Positions 50,715 to 59,352 of a stretch of DNA of 64,000 nt are shown in pieces; position 1 is the first letter of the stretch; each line of letters opens with the position of its first letter. The position numbers were made by a program, and so were the translations under genes. The DNA is from DATIHT01 sp964348615 (GTDB taxonomy: Bacteria; Patescibacteriota; Microgenomatia; Curtissbacterales; GWA2-41-24). The notes beneath the pieces are model-generated. The model saw only the letters and a program-made list of their open reading frames with translations, was not told where the DNA came from and did not search any database. The stretch is taken from assembly GCA_964348615.1 (NCBI GenBank), contig CAYGDE010000001.1, positions 1-64,000 on the forward strand, read 5' to 3'.

Positions 50715-50794
50715 GGATCATCCTCAACTTGATTCCGGGATGGACTTCCTGGTGATCCCCCAAAAAAATACACAACGTGCATGTTTTTTTTGGG
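50715..50794. repeat. REP-like unit and A/T hairpin in the rpoB leader
   Basis: GGATCA (50715-50720) with TGATCC (50753-50758) encloses a sequence that on the minus strand reads ATCCCGGAATCAAGTTGAGGATGA, like other REP arms here. Right after it, CCCAAAAAAA (50759-50768) pairs with TTTTTTTTGGG (50784-50794) with an inner CAC/GTG helix. Confidence 0.5.
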
Positions 50795-50828
50795 CCAATT
50801 TCGAAATTATCTAAATTTTTAAAACCAA

Positions 50829-53800
50829 GTGGCGAAACGTATTTCCTGGGGACAACCTACATCTGCTAATTTACCGGCTCTTGATCTTATCCAAGTTCAA
50901 AGAGAATCTTTTAACAGCTTTTTGGAAAATGGCATCCCCGAAATTATTGCAGAAGTTTCCCCAATTAGTGATTTTACTGGTAAAAATTTCACACTAACAT
51001 TTGGTAAGTTTTCTTTTGGTAAGTCTAAGCACACACCGGAAGAAGCAATAGAAAAAGGCGTAACCTACGATATTCCCTTAAAAGTTGAAGCTACAGTTTT
51101 AAATAAACAAACCGGTACCAAAAATACCCAGGAAGTATTTTTATGCGATCTTCCAGTCATGTTGGAAAAAGGGTCGTTTATCATAAACGGTATAGAACGT
51201 GCAGTTGTTAACCAGCTTGTTAGAGCACCCGGTGCTTACTACAGCGCAGAGATCGATCCAACAACTGGTAAAATGCTCTATAGCTGTGAAATCAGACCGC
51301 TTCTTGGATCTTGGCTAGAATTTGCAATTACCAAAAACGATCTAATAACAGTCAAAATCGACAGAAGAAGAAAATTCCCCATAACCACATTCCTGCGTGC
51401 AATTGGTTTTTCTACAGACGAGCAAATAAGGAAACTTTTTGAATTTGTCAAAGACGAAAACCATCAAAAATTAATCGAAAACACCTTCGCCAAAGACCCA
51501 ACCGAAAATCAAGATGAAGCGCTTTTAGAAATCTACCGCAGAATGAGACCAGGAGATCACGTGGTTTTAGACAACGCCAAAACATTAATTGAAAACATGT
51601 TTTTAAACCCAAGAAGGTATTCACTTGGCAAAGTTGGCAGATATAAAGTGCAAAAGAGGCTAAAAGCCATCAAAGACAAACTTCCGAAAGAAGAAATAAA
51701 AGAAGGCGAAGAATTTATTCTTTCAACCAACGACTTCATCGCAACAATCGCATATCTATTTGAACTGCTTTCTGGAAACGGTAGGGTAGACGATATCGAT
51801 CATTTGGGCAACAGAAGAGTAAGAAGAGTTGGAGAACTAGTTGGCCAAAATGCTTTCAGGGTGGGTGTTTTGAGGCTAGAAAGGGTCATTCGGGAAAGAA
51901 TGAGTCTTACTCCAACCGATACCACTCCTACCCCGTCAACTCTTATAAATGCCAGGCCAGTAATTTCTGCGGTCAATGAATTCTTTCGCTCTTCGCAGCT
52001 TTCAACCATACTAGACCAGACAAATCCACTTTCGGAATTGGACAATTTAAGAAGACTTACAGTTATGGGAATCGGTGGAATAGCCAGAGAACGAGCAGCT
52101 TTTTCTATCAGAGACATAAACCACTCTCAATATTCTAGGGTTTGTCCGATCAGATCTCCAGAAGGTCCAAACATTGGTCTTGTTACCTATATGTCGCTTT
52201 ACACCAAAATCAACGAACATGGGTTTTTAGAAGCGCCATACAGGAAAGTCGAAAAAGACAAAAATGGCAAACCAAAAATATCAGATGAAATTATATATTT
52301 AGCAGCAGACGACGAAGAAGAACATTACATAACCCACGCTCAGGTAAAAGTAGATGACAATGGTTATTTTCTAGAAGATCGTCTACCAGTTCGCTACAAA
52401 GGTGAATTTACAACAGCTCCTCAAACTGCTGTCGAATATATAGATGTTGTTCCAAGACAAATAGTTGGAACTTCAGCGGCTCTAATTCCATTTTTGGCGC
52501 ACGACGAAGCAAACCGTGCACTTATGGGTACGCACATGCAATGCCAAGCCGTACCCCTTATTAATCCCAACTCCCCAGCAGTTGGAACAGGTATGGAGGA
52601 AGTAGTGGGTATAAACATGGGAAGAGTGGTACTTGCACCGGCAGACGGAGAAGTAATATATGCCGATAGTAGAAAGATTACAATTAAAGTAAGTGGAAAC
52701 CAAGAACATACATATACGATTCAAAAGTTTTTAAGATCGCCTCAAAGTACCTGCTATTCCCAAAAGGCAGTCGTAAATACTGGTGACAAAATCAAAAAAG
52801 GAGATGTCCTAATAGACGGTCCAGCAACTCAAGGCGGCGAGCTCGCCTTAGGACAAAACTTAACCATTGCCTATATGAGCTTTGAAGGATTAGGGTATGA
52901 AGATTCAATAGTAATTTCAGACAGACTTTACAAAGAAGATGTTTTAACCTCTGTCCACATAGAAGAATACGAAACATCTGTTGTCGAAACTAAACTTGGG
53001 CCAGAAGAAACAACCAGAGATATCCCCAATGTTTCAGAAGAAGATCTTGCAAACCTAGACGAAAGTGGAATTATCGTAGTTGGTGCAGAAGTTGGCCCCA
53101 ACGACATTATCGTGGGCAAAATCGCACCCAAAGGTGAAACAGAATTAACAGCAGAAGAAAGACTTCTGCGCGCAATTTTTGGTGAAAAAGCAAGGGAAGT
53201 AAGGGATACATCACTGCGTATGCCACACGGAGAAAAAGGTACAGTTATCGATGTTAAGATTTTGTCACGCGAAGCAGGTGACGAGCTGGAACACGGTGCA
53301 CTCACCAAAATTTATGTCAAGGTTGCCCAAATGCGTAAAGTAGTAGTAGGCGACAAGCTTGCGGGTCGTCATGGTAACAAAGGTGTAATTTCCAAGATCA
53401 TTCCAGCTTTTGACATGCCCTACTTGGAAGATGGAACCCCAATAGACATTATTATTAGTCCTCTTTCTGTTCTTTCCAGAATGAATCTAGGACAGCTTCT
53501 TGAAACCCATCTTGGATTTGCCGTCGACAAACTAAACTACAAAGTAGCACTTCCAGTTTTTGAGCATATCTCAGAGGATCGAATTACCAAAGAGTTAGAA
53601 AAAGCAAATCTTCCTTTAGATGGTCGAATGAGTCTTTACAACAGTAAAACGGGCGAACCTTTCGACAGACCAATTGTTGTCGGCAAAAACTATATCATGA
53701 AGCTTATTCACATGGTCGAAGACAAGACCCATGCAAGAAGCACTGGTCCATACTCATTAATTACTCAGCAGCCATTAGGTGGAAAAGCTCAAATGGGGGG

Positions 53801-54170
53801 CCAAAGACTTGGAGAAATGGAAGTCTGGGCATTGGAAGCATATGGCGCAGCTTACACATTGCAGGAAATGTTAACTATAAAATCAGACGATGTTGTCGGA
53901 AGGGCAAAAGCATTCGAAGCCATCATCAAAGGAACCGAAATCCCACAAGCACTTATTCCAGAATCCTTCAAGGTTTTGGTCAAGGAGCTTAACAGTTTGT
54001 GTCTAAACGTACAGACAATCGGCGCCAAAACAGTAGAAGAAGAAGTTAAGCCAAAAACAGACGAAGACGTCAAAAAAGCTGAAGAATTTGCCCAGGCAGT
54101 TGGAGTAGAAATTATTGCAACCGAGGCAGAAATTGAGGCAAAAAGTAGCCCGATGGAGGTCACAGAATGA
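50829..54170 (+). CDS. rpoB: RNA polymerase beta subunit
   Basis: An 1113-residue catalytic subunit starting with GTG (MAKRISWGQPT...). Recognised blocks: DLIQVQRESFNSFLENGI, LPVMLEKGSFIINGIERAVVNQLVRAPGAYY, SQLSTILDQTNPLSELDNLRRLT (rifampicin region; FRSSQLS...NPLSEL), SRVCPIRSPEGPNIGLVTYMS, DKLAGRHGNKGVISKIIP and GGKAQMGGQRLGEMEVWALEAYGAA. It is short because the large lineage-specific inserts are absent. There is no rplJ-rplL upstream. Its stop overlaps the rpoC start (ATGA). Confidence 0.98.
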   Translation: MAKRISWGQPTSANLPALDLIQVQRESFNSFLENGIPEIIAEVSPISDFTGKNFTLTFGKFSFGKSKHTPEEAIEKGVTYDIPLKVEATVLNKQTGTKNTQEVFLCDLPVMLEKGSFIINGIERAVVNQLVRAPGAYYSAEIDPTTGKMLYSCEIRPLLGSWLEFAITKNDLITVKIDRRRKFPITTFLRAIGFSTDEQIRKLFEFVKDENHQKLIENTFAKDPTENQDEALLEIYRRMRPGDHVVLDNAKTLIENMFLNPRRYSLGKVGRYKVQKRLKAIKDKLPKEEIKEGEEFILSTNDFIATIAYLFELLSGNGRVDDIDHLGNRRVRRVGELVGQNAFRVGVLRLERVIRERMSLTPTDTTPTPSTLINARPVISAVNEFFRSSQLSTILDQTNPLSELDNLRRLTVMGIGGIARERAAFSIRDINHSQYSRVCPIRSPEGPNIGLVTYMSLYTKINEHGFLEAPYRKVEKDKNGKPKISDEIIYLAADDEEEHYITHAQVKVDDNGYFLEDRLPVRYKGEFTTAPQTAVEYIDVVPRQIVGTSAALIPFLAHDEANRALMGTHMQCQAVPLINPNSPAVGTGMEEVVGINMGRVVLAPADGEVIYADSRKITIKVSGNQEHTYTIQKFLRSPQSTCYSQKAVVNTGDKIKKGDVLIDGPATQGGELALGQNLTIAYMSFEGLGYEDSIVISDRLYKEDVLTSVHIEEYETSVVETKLGPEETTRDIPNVSEEDLANLDESGIIVVGAEVGPNDIIVGKIAPKGETELTAEERLLRAIFGEKAREVRDTSLRMPHGEKGTVIDVKILSREAGDELEHGALTKIYVKVAQMRKVVVGDKLAGRHGNKGVISKIIPAFDMPYLEDGTPIDIIISPLSVLSRMNLGQLLETHLGFAVDKLNYKVALPVFEHISEDRITKELEKANLPLDGRMSLYNSKTGEPFDRPIVVGKNYIMKLIHMVEDKTHARSTGPYSLITQQPLGGKAQMGGQRLGEMEVWALEAYGAAYTLQEMLTIKSDDVVGRAKAFEAIIKGTEIPQALIPESFKVLVKELNSLCLNVQTIGAKTVEEEVKPKTDEDVKKAEEFAQAVGVEIIATEAEIEAKSSPMEVTE

Positions 54171-57100
54171 ACGAACTAATTGATTTTGAATCATTAAAAC
54201 TAACATTAGCGTCCTCCGATGAGATGAAAGCATGGTCATACGGAGAGATTACTAAGCCCGAAACCATTAATTATCGAACTTTAAAACCAGAAAAAGATGG
54301 TTTATTTGACGAACGAATTTTTGGACCAACAAAAGACTGGGAATGTTACTGTGGAAAATATAAAAGAATAAGATACCGCGGTATTATTTGCGACAAATGT
54401 GGCGTAGAAGTAACACAATCCAGAGTCAGAAGAGAGCGTATGGGTCATATTACCTTAGCAGCTCCTGTTATTCACAACTGGTTTTTCAAAGGCAGTCCGT
54501 CAAAGTTAGGACTTCTTTTGGAAGTTTCTCCAAGAAGTTTAGATGCCGTTGTTTACTTTGCTTCTTATCTAGTAATAGACGTAGACGAAGATAAACGAAA
54601 AGCTATTGTTAAATCGTTAGAAGAAGATTTAGAAGCAAAAAGGAAAGACCAACAAAATATTCTTAAGGGTCAGTTAGAAGAACAAGAGAAAATGGGCAAA
54701 AAGGAAATTGCCCCCTTAAAAGGTAAAAAGATGGGCGAACAGTCAGAGCTGAAAATAGAAGAAATGCAGCTTACTATTCGCCAAAGACAGGCAATGCTCA
54801 GAGACGAACATGTCAAAGAAGTTTCAAGACTTGAAGAAATCTACAAAAGCATAACCAACATTGTAAATAGCATCAAAAGCCAAGACCTTCTTTCAGAGGA
54901 CGAATATCAAAAACTTTCAGATTATGGCGCAGAAGATTTTATGAGAATCGGCATGGGCGCAGAAGCCGTTCTTGCTGCTTTGGAAAAAATTGACCTTTCC
55001 AACTTATCCGCCAGATTAAGGCAAGAACTTACCAAATCCTCTGGCCAAAAGTATATAAAAGCAGCCAAAAGACTGCGTGTAGTAGAAGGGTTAAGAAAAG
55101 CCGGAATTTCTCCAAGTTGGTTTGTTATTAAGATTTTACCTGTTCTCCCTCCGGATCTTCGGCCGATGGTTCAGCTTTCTGGTGGTAGATTTGCAACTTC
55201 CGACCTTAACGATCTTTATAGAAGAGTTATAAACAGAAACAATCGGCTTAGAAAGTTAATCGATCTTGGGGCTCCAGAAATTATTTTAAGAAACGAAAAG
55301 AGAATGCTTCAAGAAGCAGTAGACGCATTAATTGATTCCCAAAAAGTTAAAACAACAAGAGCTGCAAAAGAACTCAGAAGTCTCTCAGACATGTTGAGGG
55401 GGAAACAAGGAAGATTCAGACAAAACTTACTTGGGAAAAGAGTTGATTATTCTGGTAGGTCTGTAATTGTCGTAGGGCCAGAACTTGGTCTTCATCAAGC
55501 CGGTATTCCAAAAGAAATGGCACTCGAAATGTTCAAACCGTTTGTCCTTAGGGAAGTTATCGGTAGAGGATTTGCTCCAAACGTCAAAAGCGCGAAGCAT
55601 TTCGTTGAAAGAAGAAGTCCAGAAGTTTGGGATATTTTGGAAGAAATTACCCAAAATCATCCGATTTTACTAAACCGTGCACCAACTCTTCATAGGCTTG
55701 GTATTCAGGCATTTTACCCAATTTTAATAGAAGGAGATGCGCTTAGAATCCATCCCTGTATTTGTGCTGGATTTAATGCGGATTTCGACGGAGACCAAAT
55801 GGCTGTCCATGTTCCTTTGTCCGAAAAATCTCAAGAAGAAGCAGTAAATCTTATGTTTGCCGCCAAAAACTTATTAAGGCCAGCAGACGGTTCACCAGTC
55901 ACTTTGCCAAACAAAGAAATGGCTTTGGGAATCTATTACTTAACATCTATAAACACAACCATACCGCCATACGAAACACCATTTTTGGACGATGAAAGCG
56001 TTTTAGTTGCTTTTGCAAACCAAAAAATAAAGGCCAGACAACAAATCAAACTCGTCAAAAACGGCCAAATAATAGACACAACTCCAGGAAGGGTTGTTTT
56101 TAATCTTAAATTGCCGGAACAACTCAGGTTTATAAATGAAGCAGTTTCGGCAGCAGCAATCAAAGGAATTATCAACAGGTCCATCGACTTTTTGCCTGAA
56201 GATGAAGTTATAGAGTTAATTGACAGGCTCAAATCTCTTGGATTTGAAGGGGCTACGGTTTCTGGACTTTCAGTTTCGGTTTTTGACTGTATGATTGTTC
56301 CCAACAAAGCAGCAATTATAGAAAATGCAGACAAGCAGGTTGAAGCAATCGAGAAAAACTTCAAGATGGGTTTAATAACAAGAGAAGAAGAAAGAAGACT
56401 ATCTCAAGAAATTTGGCTATCAACAACAAACGAACTTGCAGACCTAACATGGAAAAGCTTACCAACAACCAATTCAATCAAGATTATTTCAGATTCAGGT
56501 GGTTCTCGTGCAACAGCTGAACAAATTAAGCAGCTTGCAGCAATTCGAGGACTTGTAACCGATCCTTCTGGAAATATCGTTCCATTGCCTGTAAAATCAA
56601 ACTTCCGTGAAGGTCTTTCAGTTTTTGAATACTTCACCTCTGCCCGTGGTGCAAGAAAAGGTCTTGCAGATAGAGCTATTAAAACTGCCGAATCTGGTTA
56701 TCTAACTCGCCGTTTGGTTGACGTTGCCCACGATGCCATAATCAGAATTGCCGATTGCGGTACCACAGAGGGGATTACAGTGTCCAAACAAGACAAACGT
56801 CACACCCCACTTTCCCAAAGAGTACTCGGCAGAATTGCAGCTGCAGATGTATTTGTTCCAAAGACTAAAAAAGTTATTGTAAAAGCAGGTGAAGAAATAA
56901 CAGATTCAATTGCAAAAGAGATTGAAAATGCTCAGGTAGAGCAAATGCAAATTCGTTCTGTTATTAACTGCCAAGCAAAACATGGTCTTTGTGCAGCATG
57001 TTACGGTAGAGATTTGGTCACACGTAAATTAGTAGAGTTAGGTACACCTGTGGGTGTAATTGCGGCGCAAAGTATCGGTGAACCAGGAACACAGCTTACC

Positions 57101-57853
57101 ATGAGAACCTTCCACACCGGCGGTATCGTAGGTTTGGACATTACCCAAGGTCTTCCACGTGTCGAAGAGCTTTTTGAAGCCAGAACTCCAAAATTTGCTG
57201 CACAAATCTCAGAAATTGCCGGTAAAGTTGAGATTGAAGAAACCGAGGAAGGTTATGTTGTTAAAGTAAGAAGCACAAACATTAAGCCTCCGCAAGAAAA
57301 AGAATATTTTGTTCCGCCAACGTCCGAACTTACTGTTGCAACAGGTGACATAATTTCTGCTGGTACACCACTTTCATCAGGCTACCTAGACGTTAAAGAG
57401 TTATTGGCAATTTCTGGTCTCAGAATTGCTCAAAAATACATAATTGATGGTGCCCAAGAGGTTTATGAAAGCCAGGGTGTGCCAATTAACGATAAGCACT
57501 TCGAGGTTATTACTAGAAAAATGAGTGAAAAAGTCAGAATCGAATCATCCGGAGACACCGTTTTGCTTCCAGGTGAGTTAATAGACAAAAACAGATTTGA
57601 AGGGGAAAATGCAAAAGTATTGGCAGAAGGCGGAGAGCCAGCAACTGCTCAAATCGTAATTTTAGGAATAACAAGAGCCGCTCTTTATACAGAAAGTTTC
57701 CTCTCGTCTGCCTCCTTCCAAGAAACAACCCGTGTTTTAACAGATGCGGCCTCCGAAGGCAAAAACGATCCGCTTTTGGGTCTCAAGGAAAACGTTATTA
57801 TCGGAAGGCTTATTCCAACTAACGAAGAAAGAGCAACAATCAAAGAATCATAA
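54167..57853 (+). CDS. rpoC: RNA polymerase beta' subunit
   Basis: A 1228-residue subunit. Zinc finger 1 is CYCGKYKRIRYRGIICDKCGVEV (near 63-86). A charged coiled-coil insert (about 145-235) with EEQEKMGKKEIAPLKGKKM follows. The catalytic metal site is FNADFDGDQMAVHVPLS (NADFDGD near 537). The second zinc site is formed by CGTTEG, CQAKHGLCAACYGRD (near 935-950). GTPVGVIAAQSIGEPGTQLTMRTFHTGG is the trigger-loop region. It overlaps rpoB by 4 bases. Confidence 0.98.
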   Translation: MNELIDFESLKLTLASSDEMKAWSYGEITKPETINYRTLKPEKDGLFDERIFGPTKDWECYCGKYKRIRYRGIICDKCGVEVTQSRVRRERMGHITLAAPVIHNWFFKGSPSKLGLLLEVSPRSLDAVVYFASYLVIDVDEDKRKAIVKSLEEDLEAKRKDQQNILKGQLEEQEKMGKKEIAPLKGKKMGEQSELKIEEMQLTIRQRQAMLRDEHVKEVSRLEEIYKSITNIVNSIKSQDLLSEDEYQKLSDYGAEDFMRIGMGAEAVLAALEKIDLSNLSARLRQELTKSSGQKYIKAAKRLRVVEGLRKAGISPSWFVIKILPVLPPDLRPMVQLSGGRFATSDLNDLYRRVINRNNRLRKLIDLGAPEIILRNEKRMLQEAVDALIDSQKVKTTRAAKELRSLSDMLRGKQGRFRQNLLGKRVDYSGRSVIVVGPELGLHQAGIPKEMALEMFKPFVLREVIGRGFAPNVKSAKHFVERRSPEVWDILEEITQNHPILLNRAPTLHRLGIQAFYPILIEGDALRIHPCICAGFNADFDGDQMAVHVPLSEKSQEEAVNLMFAAKNLLRPADGSPVTLPNKEMALGIYYLTSINTTIPPYETPFLDDESVLVAFANQKIKARQQIKLVKNGQIIDTTPGRVVFNLKLPEQLRFINEAVSAAAIKGIINRSIDFLPEDEVIELIDRLKSLGFEGATVSGLSVSVFDCMIVPNKAAIIENADKQVEAIEKNFKMGLITREEERRLSQEIWLSTTNELADLTWKSLPTTNSIKIISDSGGSRATAEQIKQLAAIRGLVTDPSGNIVPLPVKSNFREGLSVFEYFTSARGARKGLADRAIKTAESGYLTRRLVDVAHDAIIRIADCGTTEGITVSKQDKRHTPLSQRVLGRIAAADVFVPKTKKVIVKAGEEITDSIAKEIENAQVEQMQIRSVINCQAKHGLCAACYGRDLVTRKLVELGTPVGVIAAQSIGEPGTQLTMRTFHTGGIVGLDITQGLPRVEELFEARTPKFAAQISEIAGKVEIEETEEGYVVKVRSTNIKPPQEKEYFVPPTSELTVATGDIISAGTPLSSGYLDVKELLAISGLRIAQKYIIDGAQEVYESQGVPINDKHFEVITRKMSEKVRIESSGDTVLLPGELIDKNRFEGENAKVLAEGGEPATAQIVILGITRAALYTESFLSSASFQETTRVLTDAASEGKNDPLLGLKENVIIGRLIPTNEERATIKES

Positions 57854-57854
57854 C

Positions 57855-57884
57855 TTGTTAGTGCCGATGCCTTCCTGTTATAAT
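57855..57884 (+). promoter_or_regulatory. Promoter of rpsL-rpsG
   Basis: TTGTTA (57855-57860), 18-base spacer, extended -10 TGT-TATAAT (TATAAT at 57879-57884), 11 bases before ATG. Confidence 0.65.
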
Positions 57885-57895
57885 CCTTATCTTAT

Positions 57896-58381
57896 ATGCC
57901 AACAGTAAACCAATTAATTAGGCACGGACGAAAGTCTAAGCCAAAAAAAACTAGAGCAACAGCCCTTCATCGTGCTTTTAATACGCGCGAAAACCGCTAC
58001 GTTTTTTACCCATCAGGGCAAAAACGTGGAGTTTGTACAATCGTCAAAACCATGACACCCAAAAAACCAAACTCAGCTTTAAGAAAAGTTGCCAGGGTTA
58101 GGCTTTCCAACAAGCAGGAAATTACTGCCTACATTCCTGGAATTGGCCACGAACTGGCAGAACATTCAGTTGTAATGGTAAGGGGTGGTCGTGTCCAAGA
58201 TCTGCCAGGCGTAAAATATCACATCATAAGAGGAAAATACGATACCACAGGTGTAAATAACCGGAAACAAAGCAGGTCTCTTTACGGAACCAAAAAATCT
58301 GGTGCTACATCAGGCACTCAAGCAGCCGCAGCAGCAGGCAGCGCCAAAGCCGCAGCCCAGCCAGCAGGAGGTGCAGCCTAA
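57896..58381 (+). CDS. rpsL: 30S ribosomal protein S12 with Ala-rich tail
   Basis: A 161-residue decoding-centre protein. The core is standard: [87 protein letters not shown]. The first loop ([21 protein letters not shown]) departs from the usual xxPALxxxPQ form. After the normal end it adds about 25 Ala/Gly/Ser-rich residues ([23 protein letters not shown]), probably disordered. Its stop overlaps the rpsG start (TAATG). Confidence 0.97.
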   Translation: MPTVNQLIRHGRKSKPKKTRATALHRAFNTRENRYVFYPSGQKRGVCTIVKTMTPKKPNSALRKVARVRLSNKQEITAYIPGIGHELAEHSVVMVRGGRVQDLPGVKYHIIRGKYDTTGVNNRKQSRSLYGTKKSGATSGTQAAAAAGSAKAAAQPAGGAA

Positions 58382-58875
58382 TGCCGCGAACTGGTAAAAT
58401 CCCAAAGCGTAGAATCGAAGCAGACCCAATCTACAATAACCCTGTTTTGGCCAAGTTTATCAATAAATTAATGCTAGATGGCAAAAAGTCTGTTGCCCAA
58501 AAAGCAGTTTATGGAGCGCTTGAAGCACTCAAAGAAAAAGGTCATGATCCAATTGCGACTTTCGAAAAAGCGCTAGACAATGTTATGCCCAAAATGGAAG
58601 TACGTCCCCGCCGTGTGGGTGGTGCTTCCTATATGGTTCCCATGGAAGTTCGTGGGCCCAGGCGTCAATCTCTTGCAATCACCTGGTTAATATTAGGCGC
58701 CCGCAAAAAAAGCGCAAAAGAAGTACAAAGAATCAAAAACCTTCCACTAATTGCTGCAAAAGTTGCAGCCGAAATTGAGGCAGCAGCACAAGGTGAAGGC
58801 GCAGCAGTTGGAAAACGTCAAGAAATGATGCGCGCCGCCGAAGCAAACAAGGCCTTCGCACATTTTAGATGGTAA
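58381..58875 (+). CDS. rpsG: 30S ribosomal protein S7
   Basis: A 164-residue head-domain protein: [47 protein letters not shown], then NVMPKMEVRPRRVGGASYMVPMEVRGPRRQSLAITWLI, and RQEMMRAAEANKAFAHFRW. An Ala-rich insert (AAKVAAEIEAAAQGEGAAVG) replaces the usual loop near 135-150. Translation is coupled to rpsL. Confidence 0.97.
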   Translation: MPRTGKIPKRRIEADPIYNNPVLAKFINKLMLDGKKSVAQKAVYGALEALKEKGHDPIATFEKALDNVMPKMEVRPRRVGGASYMVPMEVRGPRRQSLAITWLILGARKKSAKEVQRIKNLPLIAAKVAAEIEAAAQGEGAAVGKRQEMMRAAEANKAFAHFRW

Positions 58876-58892
58876 ACTTTCCCCATCTGGCA

Positions 58893-58921
58893 TTGATAAG
58901 TAAGGCCAATCCTGCTATAAT
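58893..58921 (+). promoter_or_regulatory. Promoter of the Gre-like-fusA transcript
   Basis: TTGATA (58893-58898), 17-base spacer, extended -10 TGC-TATAAT (TATAAT at 58916-58921). The leader is about 150 bases. Confidence 0.7.
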
Positions 58922-58931
58922 CCCCGCTTAC

Positions 58932-58980
58932 ATCCTAATAGCCACGCACAAAATTCAGCCCATTGAAGCTAAATTAGGAT
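58932..58980 (+). promoter_or_regulatory. Inverted repeat in the fusA-operon leader
   Basis: ATCCTAAT (58932-58939) and ATTAGGAT (58973-58980) are perfect complements 33 bases apart and lie at the predicted 5' end of the mRNA. Confidence 0.5.
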
Positions 58981-59079
58981 ATATTAGTTAGCTGTCAACC
59001 GTAAGCTATCAACAGAACCTAGGCACTTGTGTTAAGGCTTTGTTTTCTGCTTAAATGAGATTTATTGTAAAAAAGTGAT

Positions 59080-59346
59080 ATGAGTATTACAAAAGCCGCT
59101 AAACTAAAAGATCTTAAAAATAGGCTTCACGAGCTTGAAGAAGTTAAGCTTAAAGAAGCCCTTTCAAAATATGGTGATGCATTTCAAGAATCTTCAGCAG
59201 CCTGGAATGAAAATGCAGCCTGGGAATTGGCAGACGAAGAAGTTTCTGTTCTGCGTGCTATGGTTATGGAAATCAAAGGAGAAATTTACAGGCTTGAACA
59301 TCCGATTCCACCAATAGCCTTGCACACAGATAAAAAATCCAAATAA
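59080..59346 (+). CDS. Stand-alone Gre-like coiled-coil protein
   Basis: An 88-residue protein, all helix by pattern: KLKDLKNRLHELEEVKLKEALSKYGD, a short tip, then WNENAAWELADEEVSVLRAMVMEIKGEIYRLEHP. The segment GDAFQESSAAWNENAAWELADEE aligns with the GreA coiled-coil tip GDLSENAEYxAAKEE, whose Asp and Glu reach into the RNA polymerase channel to stimulate transcript cleavage. The C-terminal FKBP-like domain that anchors GreA to polymerase is absent. It sits between rpsG and fusA, six bases before fusA. Function unproven. An unrelated two-helix protein is possible. Confidence 0.6.
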   Translation: MSITKAAKLKDLKNRLHELEEVKLKEALSKYGDAFQESSAAWNENAAWELADEEVSVLRAMVMEIKGEIYRLEHPIPPIALHTDKKSK

Positions 59347-59352
59347 TATAAA

